Shown: one piece after another, positions 1-11,021 of the stretch
How positions within the stretch are numbered: the first letter of the stretch is position 1
Layout of the letters: each line of letters begins with the position of its first letter
Assembly: GCF_904849725.1 (NCBI RefSeq)
Contig: NC_058522.1
Location: forward strand, 198,011,986 to 198,075,985
From: Hordeum vulgare subsp. vulgare
Taxonomy: Eukaryota > Streptophyta > Magnoliopsida > Poales > Poaceae
Direction of reading: 5' to 3'
Length of the DNA: 64,000 nt
Made by a program: the position numbers and the translations under genes
The notes under the pieces: generated by a model
Told to the model about the DNA's origin: nothing
Seen by the model: the letters and a program-made list of their open reading frames with translations, nothing else
The model's database searches: none

Positions 1-280
1 TTCAGGGTCTTTGAATTCTTCGGGTCTTGAGAGTCTTCAATGGGTGTAGCTCCAATTCTTCAAATGCATGGTGAAATCCGCTTTACTTTGAAGTAGAACT
101 CCGTTGATTCTTCATGTGGTCAAAGGGGTAAGGGTATTGTCTAACTATTTGAGGTGAGAGGGAACATTCGATGAAATCAGAAGAGATGAGAAGTAAAAGG
201 TGTTGTTGAAAATAAAAAATTTCAGAGATCCTTTCCTAAGAAATTTTCAGTTTCTAGGGTCACGTCCTATAGTCAACATG
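1..280 (-). mobile_element. Leader (interior) of minus-strand LTR retroelement, cut by window edge
   Basis: This stretch lies immediately beyond the primer-binding site of the LTR at 298-3840, so it should be the untranslated leader of the same element, which runs leftwards out of the window. It has no long reading frame and repeats a short word of the type GAGTCTTC/GGGTCTT. No gag could be recognised in the part visible here. Confidence 0.6.
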
Positions 281-293
281 TGCTCTGATACCA
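281..293 (-). other. Primer-binding site for initiator tRNA-Met
   Basis: Read on the minus strand the site is TGGTATCAGAGCA, the classical complement of the 3' end of plant initiator tRNA-Met used to prime reverse transcription. It sits four bases beyond the CA end of the LTR at 298-3840, which is where a primer-binding site must be. This fixes the element's orientation (minus strand) and shows that the LTR is the 5' copy. Confidence 0.85.
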
Positions 294-297
294 TCTC

Positions 298-3200
298 TGT
301 AGCGACCCGACTCAGGACGAGTCAAGCCTCTGTGTATCTGTGCCATCCCTGGATCAGTATGCTGGCACACACAGTACATCAATGTATATATCAAAGTGCA
401 ATCACATGTAAATAGCGTAAAACTGATATATACCTTAAATATCTCAGCGGAAGCGGTCAAGGGAGTGGAGTCCCAATAAACACCAACGGCAAGTTGAGTG
501 TAGACCGTAACCCCGAATCGTACTCTTACTCGTGAAGAAAAATATCTGCAACATAAGACGTTGCAGCCGTGTAGGTCAGCATATTGAATATGCCGGCAAG
601 TCACATATGAGAGGGGTAAAATATTATCTATCTCTACATGCATATTTGGCAGGAGGGGCTATAAGTTTTGCATAAAGATAATTTTATCCTACAACAAGAG
701 GGGCTATAAGAAAAATATTACTACAAAAGTTGGTTTTTAACGAGATGGTTCCGCCAAACAGTTCTCGTACCCGAGTTGTCAATAATTACCCTCATCAAAT
801 ATATATAATGGTGTTGAGAAATCCAGATAACTTCAGTTCCTTTGGCTCAAGTTGTCCATACAATGGACACGACTAATCGATTAGGTTTGAGTACTCTGCA
901 GAGTTTTGCACACGTTCCCCACAAGATTTGATCGCCTCCGTGTATGTCCTCGCACTTCAGGGTGTTTGAAGACCGGATGATCAAAACATGGTCTTTCAAC
1001 GGGTCCCTCTGAATCCCTGTCGGTGCCCATCCAATCCTACCGTTCTTCTACATCTGCTAGCACCGTCTGTCCAGAGTCGCCGCGTTGTCCAACCAAGCCA
1101 GAGCCCATAATGACTTGTGGCTGTGCAGGTAAGCCTTGGGTCTTTGAAAATATCCGTCCGTCTCTCTGAGGCTGGGTGAAGCTTTCCGCAGGATGACATG
1201 GCATCTCCAGCATCCCGGGCATCCATTGGGTTTTCCAGGGAGCCGATCAACCGTCCTTCACCCAGAGTTGCATTGCGTCCGAGGTCTTGAAAATCTTGTC
1301 TTAGTCCGGTCTTGATTATTATATCAACCTCGCATCACTCGTGATATACACTTAACCGAAAACCCGTCTACTCAAGCATAGCATTAAGAAATTGTCGTCC
1401 CGGGGCCAAGTATCGGGGTTGTTGTGTTCCTACCACATGATACTACAATCTATACTAAAATTTCCAAGTACCTAAGCAGCATGCAATTGGGCATAGGATG
1501 GTAGAACTACAATGCATAAGACGTAGGTGATAGTATGATCAAAGTGACTTGCCTGTGATGTTGACGAAGAAGAATTTCTCGAGAAAATAACTTGATAGAC
1601 TACTCGTCACTCTCCGATGAAATCTATATAAAAAACATATCATCCACATAAGCACTCATACTAGCAATCATTCTAGCAATCAAAACAAAAGAGAGAGAGC
1701 GAATAAGAAATCGAAAGAAACTTCAAATAAGACTAGGGAATCTTCTACTACGTCAAACACTAAATAGTTTTGTCTAACAGAAAATAATGACAAGGAACTA
1801 AGATATAAGTTCAACTAAGATAAAATAAAGTCTTTTTCACAAAACATTTGAAAGTATTCCCAAACGGGATTTGAAAGAGTGATGAGAACAATTGCAGGTT
1901 ACTACGGGACTAGAATTGTTTTCGTAAAAACAAATAAAACTAAAATAAAAACTTGTTGCAAAACTACTGTTTATCTAACAGAAACAAAACATAATATTTC
2001 TGAAATAATAAAGAAAATATTTTAAAACAAAAGTAGAAAATAAATTAGCCGAAATCCTAAAAGAGGTGAAATAGAAATTGTTTCATATGAAATAGTGAGC
2101 TAAAATACTCAAACAAATCTGAAATTTTTACCACTGATAAATACGATCACTAGTGATAAGTACCAAAAGGAAATCAAATTAAAAGCTATTTTTAAACTCC
2201 TGGAATAGGCAAAACAAGGTTTAAACTAAATCTGATCTAACTTAGATTTGCAAATTTCAAACATAGAGAAATTATATGTTTTTAAAAACTACAGGAAATT
2301 TGTGAGCTACTGGAAAAGGAATCACTATTATTGGACTTCGGGATCAAAAGTTGTGGCCAAAACAAGATTGAAACTTGCTGTTTTTTGAAGTTTAGACAGA
2401 AACAACTGGAGATAACTAGCTAGCTATTGGGGTACACGTGGCAGGTTGCTAGTGGCTGCGGAGGGTGTTTGTTGCAGCGCTAGGAGCAAACGTCCTAGGC
2501 TAAGCAAAGTTCGCTGGTTAATTCATAAGTGACAAAAAAAACCCACTGGTTTTCTGATTTAGACCGAAGGGGTAGATATGATCTAACGGCTACTACATAA
2601 AACAAAAAGAAACAGGAGGGGGGTGGAGACTTACCGTGGTTGGAGGTGCTCCCGTGGCTGCCAATGGTGGCCGAGGCGGGCTGGGTCGCCGGTGGGGAAG
2701 GGAGAGGGGCCGGCCGGAGTGGGGAGGGGGGGGCCGAAGGTGGGGGGTGGGGAGGCGAGGTGGAGGGGGGCTGTAGGGGGGCACGGTGGAGAGAAAAACA
2801 GCTGCTGTTCGCTGGTGATGGAGATGGGGAGGTGCAGCAGGGGGTGGAGGGGTGGCGGTGTGGCAAGGGGGCGGCGGTGGAGGAGACCGAAGTGGAGGAG
2901 GGGGTGCCGCGAGGGAGGAGAGGTGGAGGGGCCGGCGAGGTGGAGGAGGAAGCTCCTGTTGGTGCTCTCCGGTGAGTTTCCGGTGACGACTCCGGCGAGG
3001 TGGGGCACGAGCTAGGGGCGAGGAGAGGTGAACTTTTCGACGGGAATGGAACCAGGAGAGGTAGGGGCTTCTTATAGAGGCGACGGGAGGCGCCGGGAAG
3101 GAAAGGGCTTCGCGAATCCCGGAGGTGGGGATTCTCCTCTCCATGGAATGGCAAGTTTCCTGTATGTGAGGGAGAGATGGAGGTAGGAGATTATGTCTGT

Positions 3201-3840
3201 TGGGCCAAAATAGGGAAAGGTTTTAATGGGCCAGGGGGTATTTCCTAATAAAAGTGATCTCCTTCCTATTTTCAAAACTAGGAAACTAAAACGTTAAAAA
3301 GGAAATCAAATCAATTCGGAATAAAGAGTTTTTATATACTAAAATTATCAGAAAAATAAAATATAGATGATGGGCATTTTTCCACGGCAAAAATAAAAAC
3401 TTCAGAAAAAATGTTTTTCCAAACATCCCTAAAAGCATTATTTCTTTTTGCAAATAATTTTCAAATGATCCTCTAAGTTTGAGGGTGCAAATAACATTCA
3501 AAATGCCCGGGTATTTGAGGGTCATGTTCCTCCGCTCTTTAGAATGTATTTCCCGGCATTTCTTGCACGAAGAAAACGGATAGAAATGCAAGAGAATTCA
3601 AATGCAAATATCTCCGTTCAAATTATTTATAGTTGAAGAAGTCATGTCATCTTCTCTCTTTGCTTTTAAAAGCTTGAATTTGAATTCACCGGAGAAGGGG
3701 AAAGTCATTTTATTCCCTCTCTTTCAAAAGTTTCGAAAAGTTTCAAATTTCACACAAGTTTCAATCACTCAGGCAACCAACAAACAATCAATCTAATAAT
3801 TATATTAACATTCCAAAGTTTATAATTTTGGGATGTTACA
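298..3840 (-). mobile_element. 5' LTR (about 3.5 kb) of a gypsy-like retrotransposon
   Basis: On the minus strand the block begins TGTAACATCCC (at 3840) and ends CGGGTCGCTACA (at 298), the canonical TG...CA ends, followed by a four-base spacer and an initiator-Met primer-binding site. At 3,543 bp this is a very long LTR, as in some Triticeae gypsy families; I cannot name the family. No retroviral domain is encoded. AT-rich stretches (1440-2400 and 3240-3840) surround a GC-rich block (2600-3060). The second LTR and therefore the target duplication lie outside the window, so completeness cannot be judged. An LTR made of two abutting elements is the main alternative. Confidence 0.7.
2600..3060. 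repeat. GC-rich, strand-skewed low-complexity block inside the LTR
   Basis: The plus strand is dominated by GGAGG/GGTGG/GGGG runs for several hundred bases. All reading frames through it stay open and give only proline/serine/histidine-rich or glycine/arginine-rich translations without any recognisable domain, which is the expected artefact of such composition. It lies in the middle of the long LTR, and I do not regard any of the frames as genes. Confidence 0.7.
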
Positions 3841-5180
3841 GTTGACAAGTAAAGTTCGAATAGCAGTAGCGTGAGCATGTTGTTGGCATAAAACCAAGGA
3901 TTATGAGAACCCCGTCGGGTGCCACTAATGCCCGAGGGTGATGATGAGTTAGGTGGCCACTTTTTGTGAAGTGGTGCTCCCGGTATTTGTATGTGTATGG
4001 TTTCTTTAATGGGAATTGATTTATGATGTGTCGACCATCCCAACCTTACATGTACGAGCACGTTACCCCTTTATGGGACGGGGCTGTGATGATTACTCTG
4101 GTCGGTGCTAGCAAATAGCCACATTACTAGTGGCGGGAGTGATGCGCGATCACTCTCGTTATGGGGTCGTTCCGGGTAGGGCGGCTATGTTGTCTTTACG
4201 TGTTCCAGGCACACCGTAGGTCCCCGCAGAGTCGGTGCTCGTAAGACATAAAACATGTGGGCCGGGTACCAATCGAGTGGACCTCTTTGTCTAGTATCGT
4301 CAGGGGAAAGCCATTGATCGGTACTTCCCTCGGGTATATTATATACGGCGAGTGGTGGATGACACGGAGGTTTCCCGGTTCTCGTGGGTCCAGCGTACTA
4401 CCTCTACAGAGTGTAAAACTATTCGAATAGCCGTGTCCACGGTCAAGGACAGTTGGGTAATCCTGCTTAGACTACATCGAGTCGTTTCCGCATAAACCAA
4501 GTGTGTGTGAGTATGTGGTAATGAAGTTAACATGAAAGAGTTGATATGACCAAGTTTGGTGACTTGGCCTTCACGGTGAACCCGGAGTGTTCAGCCGTCG
4601 ACAGATATATTGGTATCTGTAACATGTTCTTCAAATTCAACATTTAACTTATGTTGCATACACATGACCATATTTATTACAACAAGTTGTTGTCCGCCAA
4701 AGATGCATATTATTTTTATCCTTCACTTGCATTGTTCATATCATGGGTTGTTTGCGAGTACATTCAAAAGTACTCATTGGCCTGCCTCTGGTTATATTAT
4801 TGACCAGACAAGGAAGGACCGGAGTTTGGAGATGAGTACGTCTTCGGAGACGCCCCTGCGAACTAGGACATTTCCCAGTCAGAATGCCTGTTGGTGTAGG
4901 CTGATGGCATGGGCACCCGCTTAGCCCTAAGATTTCCACTAGTAGTTGTATCGGTGTGATTTGGCCTTATAGGCCCTAACTTGTGAACTTGACCATTCGG
5001 TCACGTGATGTACTAATTCGATATTTGTATGTAAGACTCTTAAGATTCAGTATCTGTGTGTTCTCTGAGCATTGATCTCTGGGATCACTGAGCACGTTCA
5101 TTTGGCGATCTCGACTCGTAAGTCGGCGTGCCCACTGGCAGACGTCCTCCCTCCACACAAGATTCTTCAGTCTCCAACAT
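3841..5180 (+). mobile_element. LTR-like fragment of a gypsy-type retrotransposon
   Basis: No reading frame of interest is present. The base composition and the order of short words (a GAGTACATTCAAAAGTACTCA segment, a polyadenylation-like AT region and a closing TCTCTGAGCATTGATCTCTGGGATCACTG region) resemble the 3' half of long plus-strand LTRs of Triticeae gypsy families as I remember them. I see neither clean TG...CA ends nor a target duplication. It directly abuts the LTR ending at 3840 on its left and the remains of Athila-1 on its right. This is an assignment by resemblance only. Confidence 0.35.
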
Positions 5181-5234
5181 CCTGCTTTCGGTAGATAAGC
5201 CTATGCGCAAACACTTAAGTTCATACTCACGGTT

Positions 5235-5588
5235 CTAGTTTTGAAGGTCATAGATGTGCCCTTGAAGCTCGAACACTTTGGTTTCTAGTATGGATATGAT
5301 TGATCGCACTTCCTTCATCTCCTCCTCACGTTCCCTCTTCAGCTCAGCGATGATATCACAGTTCGCCTCGCCACCACGCTTGTTCATTAACTTGTACTTG
5401 AAGACTTCTTGATCCACTACTTCCAGCCTTGCCCTGGTGCTCCCCTCCTTGACGGGTCCCTTCAAATCTTCTTTGTGCAGGACACCATCCTCCACCCAAA
5501 GTGTTTGTGGGTGTCTCTTTACCTCTGCAAGGTAAGGGTTGATGACGTTGACGAGGAACTTGTTCTTGGGAGATTTTGGGGAAGCCAT
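5235..5588 (-). CDS. Athila 3' accessory protein with C-terminal coiled coil
   Basis: The frame reads 117 residues from the ATG at 5588; it stays open upstream to 5708, but the later Met followed by ASPKSPKNKF is the more natural start. The middle contains QTLWVEDGVLHKEDLKGPV and the last 45 residues are rich in E/K with a heptad-like pattern (AELKREREEEMKEVRSI), predicting a coiled coil. It lies downstream of integrase, where Athila elements carry an extra (historically env-like) ORF. I see no signal peptide or membrane segment, so an envelope role is not supported. The function of such proteins is unknown to me. The frame is intact although the surrounding pol is broken. Confidence 0.6.
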   Translation of the reverse strand: MASPKSPKNKFLVNVINPYLAEVKRHPQTLWVEDGVLHKEDLKGPVKEGSTRARLEVVDQEVFKYKLMNKRGGEANCDIIAELKREREEEMKEVRSIISILETKVFELQGHIYDLQN

Positions 5589-5932
5589 GGCACCTAAATT
5601 TGCTGAAAGTTCTCCTGGCACAAACAGATCAAAAGGAGAATGCACGGAATCACAAGATACAAAGCCGGGATGATCCGAGAAAATATATATCAAAAATTTC
5701 TGCACCAAAAGGAAGTCAACAAGCCAAAGTAGGGTCGGAGACGAACTCTGGGTGGTCCAGGCAGCCTCCTGGCGCGGCCGGTGGCTAGTTCGTGCCAGCA
5801 GGTCGCCTAGGTGACCTGAAGCTCCTCTCCGGTCCTGCTTCGGCTCGGAATTTTCCTAATTTTGCAAAAACACATAATATGAAACTTTTATTGATGTTTG
5901 CGAAGTTTACTTACCGTATTTCATACCTTTTC

Positions 5933-6550
5933 TTATTCTGCTTCTGCCGCTGTCTGATATAGTGTTGCAATATGTTCTTCGTGAGTGGCTACCTGTATCA
6001 CATCCACCTCTACATTGATGGGGTCTCCAGCCATGTAATGCTTGAGTCTTTGCCCATTCACAACATGTTTTTTTGGGCCTTCAAAATTATTAATCTTGAT
6101 TGCACCGGAGCGGTATACCTCAACAATATGGTACGGTCCTTCCCACTTGGAAAGAAATTTACCTAGAGAAAACCTGAAACGAGATCTATACAACAAAACT
6201 TTGTCACCAACATTAAATTCATGTTTCAAAATTCTGTTGTCATGCCACTTGTTTACCTTTTCTTTGAACATTTTTGCGTTCTCGTAAGCTTCACTTCTCC
6301 ACTCATCTAGAGAAGTCAAGTTCATGAGACGCTTTTCACTAGCAAGCTGTGGATCAACATTAAGCTCTCTAACAGCCCAGAAAGCTTTGTGCTCTAACTC
6401 TAGAGGTAGATGACATGCCTTTCCATAATCCATATTATACGGAGACATCCCCATGGGATTTTTGTAAGCAGTTCTATACGCCCACAAGGCATCTCCTAGC
6501 TTATTGGACCAGTCCTTTCTAGAACTGTTCACTATCTTTTGCAAGATCAA
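5933..6550 (-). pseudogene. Athila-1 integrase, C-terminal part
   Basis: The 205-residue frame begins inside the integrase core and contains [16 protein letters not shown] and [17 protein letters not shown], hallmarks of the end of the gypsy integrase catalytic domain, followed by the DNA-binding tail (KWEGPYHIVEVYRSGAIKI). Its own Met is internal; the true protein began much further upstream in pol. The upstream core between 7110 and 6551 is interrupted by stops, so no functional integrase can be made. The equivalent segment of Athila-2 is at 22746-21937. Confidence 0.85.
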
Positions 6551-7116
6551 CTTGATCTCGCTATTTGTGAGCTCAACCTACCCACTTATTTGTGGGTGGT
6601 AAGGTGAAGCAACTCGATGACTAACATCATATTTGATTAGAGCTTTTCTAAAAGCACCGTGTGTAAAATGTGATCCTCCGTTGCTCAAGAGGTACCTAGG
6701 TACACCAAACCTAGGGAAGATTATATCCTTGAGCATTTTGAAAGATGTATTTTGTTCAGCACTTTCGGTGAGGATTGCTTCAACCTACTTGGTCACATAA
6801 TCTACAGCTACTAAGATGTGAGTGTACTTGTGTGAAGGAGGGAAAGGACCCATAAAATCAAAACCTCAGCAATCAAAAGGCTCAATGACTAGCGAATAAT
6901 TCATAGGCATCTCATTCCTCCTACTAATATTACCAACTCTCTGGCACTTATCACATGATAAAACTTAATTTCTAGCATCTTTAAAGAGAGTAGGCCAATA
7001 AAAACCTGATAGGAGAACCTTTTGTGCGGTCCTCTCACCGACATGATGTCCTCCATAAGAACTGCTATGACATTTTCTCAAAATATCCTTCTGCTCATGC
7101 TCCGGTATGCATCTCC
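6551..7116 (-). pseudogene. Athila-1 integrase core and zinc-binding region, degenerate
   Basis: By position between RNase H and the integrase tail, and by parallel with Athila-2 (about 23230-22400), this segment should encode the HHCC zinc-binding domain and the first two acidic residues of the integrase. The conserved words can be followed on the minus strand, but stops break every frame, so no frame longer than about 60 codons survives. It is recorded as decayed coding sequence rather than intergenic DNA. Confidence 0.7.
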
Positions 7117-7792
7117 TCACAATTCCATCTGCACCTTTCTAAAGAGATGTGGGTCATCCCAAAAGTAGTACCTCAAGTCGTGCAAGAACTTCTTCCGCTG
7201 ATGGAATGTTAAACCTGGAGGCAAAAACTTTGCAACAATAAAGTTAGCATAATCTGCATACCATGGATCCGAATTAGATTTCACCTGTAAAACAGCTAAT
7301 TGTTCATTAGGAAAACTATCGTTGACTGGAATGGGATCGTGTGGTATGTCCTCCATCCTGGAAAGGTTGTCTGCTACAGGGTTGTCTGCTCCTTTCCTAT
7401 CAACAATCTGCAAATCAAATTCTTGAAAAGAAGGACCCATCAGATAAGCCTTGGTTTTCCATAAGATACTTAATAGCAGCCTGATGAGTATGAATGATGA
7501 CTTTAGAATCAACAATGTAAGGCCTAAACTTATCACAAGCAAACACTACCGCTAAAAATTATTTCTCATTAATAGTGTAATTCTTTTGAGCACTATCAAG
7601 GGTTTTGCTAGCATAATGGATAACATTCAATTTCTTATCAGCCCTTTGTCCTAACACAGCTCCAACAGAAAAATCACTAGCATCACACATGATTTCAAAA
7701 GGCAAATTCCAATCAGGTGGTTGGACTATAGGGGCGGTTATCAAGGCTTTCTTAAGAACTTTGCAGGCCTCCTTACAATCTTCATCAATCAC
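7117..7792 (-). pseudogene. Athila-1 RNase H domain, frameshifted
   Basis: Two overlapping frames carry the domain: 7792-7559 holds the start ([19 protein letters not shown] and [18 protein letters not shown]), and 7542-7117 holds the later part and the linker to integrase ([20 protein letters not shown]). These are the typical gypsy RNase H catalytic Asp motif and the VDRKG...NPVADNLSR motif. The middle of the domain is disrupted between the two frames, where Athila-2 shows the intact equivalent at 23755-23228. The segment is non-functional. Confidence 0.85.
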
Positions 7793-8868
7793 AAAAGGAA
7801 TATCCTTCTAGAGAAGATTAGTGAGGGGTTTCGAAGTTTTAGAAAAGTCTTTAATAAATCTCCTATAGAAACCAGCATGACCGAGGAAACTACGAATACC
7901 TCTGTGTCTTTTGGATAAGGCATTCTCTCGATTGATTCAACCATTACCCTGTCACCCTCGATTCCTTTTTTAGAAATCTTGTGTCCAAGAACAATTCCCT
8001 CATTGACCATGAAGTGGAACTTCTCCCAATTGAGTACCAAGTTCGTCTCCTCACATCTCTTCAAACTTTATTAAGGTTGTGGAGACAATGGTCAAAAGAG
8101 GTTCCATAGACGGAGAAATCGTCCATGAAGACTTCCAAAATTTCCTCACAAAAACCATGAATAATAACGGACAAACACCTTTGAAAAGTTGCAGGAGCAT
8201 TGCATAAACCAAAAGGCATACGTCTATAATCATAAGTACCAAAGGGACAAGTAAAAGTGGTCTTCTCTTGATCGACAGTGTTAACATGAATTTGGGAGAA
8301 GCCAGAGTACCCATCAAGATAGCATAAGTGAGTGTTTTTGGATGACCTTTCAGGAATTTGGTCGATGAACGGCAGCGGGTAGTGGTCCTTCCTGGTTGCC
8401 TTGTTCAGCTTGCTGTAATCAATACACGTTCTATATCCAATAATAATTCTTTGAGGTATTAGTTCATTCTTATCATTAGGAATCACAGCCGTACCTCCTT
8501 TCTTGGTAACACAATGTACTGGACTTACCCACGTACTATCAGCTATAGGGTAGATAATACATGCGGCTAGAAAGCTTGAGGATTTCGGTCCTCAGAACAT
8601 CCTTCATCTTCGGGATTAACCGTCGTTGATGATCAACAACCGGTTTAGCATCTGGCTCAAGATTGATAGTATGCCGACAAATAGATGGACTAATCCCCTT
8701 AAGATCACCAAAGGTATAACCAATAGTGCCTCGGTGTTTACGAAGGACTTCCAATAATTGCTCTTCTTCATATCCTGAAAGATTAGGATTGATAATAACA
8801 AGATATACTTTCTTTTCATCTAAATAAGCATACTTGAGCGTACTGGGAGGAGGTTTAAGATCAAACAC
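7789..8868 (-). pseudogene. Athila-1 reverse transcriptase, broken into frames
   Basis: Frame 8868-8539 gives the N-terminal part (YAYLDEKKVYLVIINPNLSG, LRKHRGTIGYTFGDLKGISP). Frame 8486-8061 contains RT motifs: [32 protein letters not shown] (aspartate motif), [18 protein letters not shown] and the catalytic FMDDF. Frame 8064-7789 adds the thumb region ([20 protein letters not shown]). The catalytic residues are still readable, but stops and frameshifts separate the three parts. Family: gypsy, Athila lineage. Confidence 0.88.
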
Positions 8869-8874
8869 CGGGTC

Positions 8875-9209
8875 TTATTCTGGTTTCGATAAAATTCCCG
8901 AAGGCTCAACCGGAAGGTTGTGCTTCAGGATAGCAGGTTGTCTCAATAATATGTCATCTAGCTCATTCCTTTCCTGCATATGCATATCATTCTCGTGGTT
9001 TTCCATAAATTGCAGCAAAGGATCATTTGGAGGAATATCAGTAAGCATCAATAATTTTATCATTACTAGGTAGATCAGTACCACGAGTTTGCTTCGAGAA
9101 TTTAGAAAAATTATATTCATATGGCTCACCATTAAATTCAACAGATACTTTTCCTTTCCTGCAATCTATGATAGCTCCACAAGTTTTGAGAAAAGGCCTA
9201 CCAAAGATA
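8875..9209 (-). pseudogene. Athila-1 protease-RT linker, 3' of LINE-A
   Basis: This is the portion of the Athila-1 frame between protease and RT that lies on the left side of LINE-A. It encodes an ENDMHMQERNELDDILL-like segment also present in Athila-2 (near 25060). At its right end the reading frame is cut at the IIFGRP codons of the protease region, where the LINE-A target duplication 9194-9209 begins. The other half of the protease is at 13134-13513. Confidence 0.8.
9194..9209. repeat. Target-site duplication of LINE-A, left copy
   Basis: The 16-bp sequence AGGCCTACCAAAGATA is repeated exactly at 13118-13133 on the far side of LINE-A. Both copies belong to the Athila-1 protease coding region (around the IIFGRP codons), so they mark the host sequence duplicated at insertion. 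Confidence 0.92.
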
Positions 9210-9562
9210 TATTTTTTTAACAGGGCAACCCCCTTTCCATTACTCACATAACGGAAATACAAAGTTCAAAGTCAGAAAGGAAACCAGAAAAGGGATGCAA
9301 GTTTAGAGCATTCTTGGAAACCTACAGATAGACACTCGTCATCGAGCAGCCTATCGCAGGGCAAAAACCCAAGAACACCCATATCACGCACAAACCATCC
9401 AAATAGTTTTAGGGGAACTGTAAGCAAAAGCAAACACAGGTCACCGCCTCAAATCACTCCATACAGGGAGGCCACCAAAACAACTAAGTAACATCAACTA
9501 CGCCCATCAACAATCCTCCTTCGGGGCCGCACAGATCCTCAGCATGTTCGACGCATTCCTCT

Positions 9563-11008
9563 TCAGCATCTTCGCCCCCGCTCTAGCGCGAGTTTGTCTT
9601 TCCCTGTCATCAGCCCTACCCAATATGTCAGGAACCCACAAGCAGAATAAACGACATCAAAAGGGGATCCCAGCTTCTTTTTTTCAAATGTCATGCGATT
9701 GCGGCAATTCCACAACGCCCAACAGATAGCCGCCAGAACACAAGTATAAAACCTAACTTCATTAGGCAGATAGGAAAAGCACCAAACATAAAATTGCCAA
9801 AGATTATCAGGACCATTACTCGTCCCAAGCATACATCCCACTGTTCTCCATACCACTCTAGCGATAGGGCAAGAAAAGCACAAGTGTTGCGATGTCTCCC
9901 TATCTAGGCAAAAGGAACATCTAGGATTACCTTTCCATTTCCTCCTACTCATCACATCTCGTGTTAGAATAGCATCTTGAAAAAGCTGCCATAAGAAAAT
10001 TTGGATCTTAAGAGGCAACTTTGCACTCCAGATCCATCGAAAATCACACCCAGCAATATTATTCTCCAGATGTTCATACACAGATTTAGTAGAAAACCTT
10101 TTTCCACCCCCAGACATCCATTGGCCAACAACTGCGTTCATTTCTGACCATTGGCCCGCCAGTATAGGCGTCAACTGTCTCCTAAAAAAGTCACCCGCCT
10201 CCCAGGATTTAAAATCTCTCACAGTAATATCCTGGTTATTGCAGATATAGAATAAGTCAGCATAAGAGTTTTTCAAAGGTGGGGCAGCATTCACCGAATC
10301 ATGCCACAATCTAGTAATATTACCAGATCTCAACATCACCTCTCTACCAGCCATATAGTGTGGCTTAACTTTCATAATAGCTTTCCAGATGGGGGAATCC
10401 GAAAACTTACTAGAGATAGACGTCACATCTACTCTTCTAAAGTATTTAGCCCTGATCACATCTTGCCACAACCCTTGTTGTGTTTCCAACTTCCACCACC
10501 ATTTAACTAGTAAACTCACATTCTGCTTATGTAAATTCTTCACCCCCAGGCCCCCTTTCCTCTTTGACCTACAGATACGGTCCCACTTAACAAGATGATA
10601 CCTCTTATTACCCTTGAATTCTCTCCAAAAGAATTTCTTCCTGTGCTTATATAGTTTGTATATGACCATCTTAGGGAGCAGAAACATAGCCATATAGTAA
10701 TATACTATACTAGTAAGGGATGAGTTCATCAGAATCAGCCTACCCCCCGAAGATGCGGCATTACCAATCCAGGATTCACAACATTTAAGAAATTTCTCAT
10801 CCAGAAACAACCAATCAGTATTTCTGAGACCAGTTAAACTTACTGGAACTCCCAAATATTTCATAGGAAAATGCCCAATCTGACAATTAAACATGTTAGC
10901 ATAAGTATTCAGGATATTATCATCACCACCCACACAAAAAACCTCACTCTTCTCAAAATTGATCTTTAACCCTGACATCAGCTCAAACATATACAATAAG
11001 AGTTTCAT
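9563..11008 (-). pseudogene. LINE-A ORF2, RT C-terminus and zinc-binding domain
   Basis: A 481-residue frame starting just after the catalytic YGDD. It contains the post-catalytic SGLKINFEKSEV and KYLGVPVSL motifs, and the thumb/connection region. Near the C-terminus is the RT-associated zinc-binding domain of plant LINEs (FSTKSVYEHL, KLPLKIQIFLWQL, then PRCSFCLDRETSQHLCFSC with the Cys/His ligands visible). It is unusually long for such an old copy. The frame cannot be entered from the upstream RT because of the stop at the YGDD box and a frameshift, so I class it as part of a pseudogene. Confidence 0.88.
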
Positions 11009-11021
11009 ATTAACAGCTGCA

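Noticed and set aside
281..293. Possible tRNA fragment
   Set aside because: Only the 13 bases complementary to the tRNA 3' end are present and their position next to an LTR end identifies a primer-binding site.
2495..3154. Several overlapping long frames on both strands with proline- or glycine-rich proteins
   Set aside because: They come from a strand-skewed low-complexity block within an LTR; no domain, no conserved motif, and all frames are open at once.
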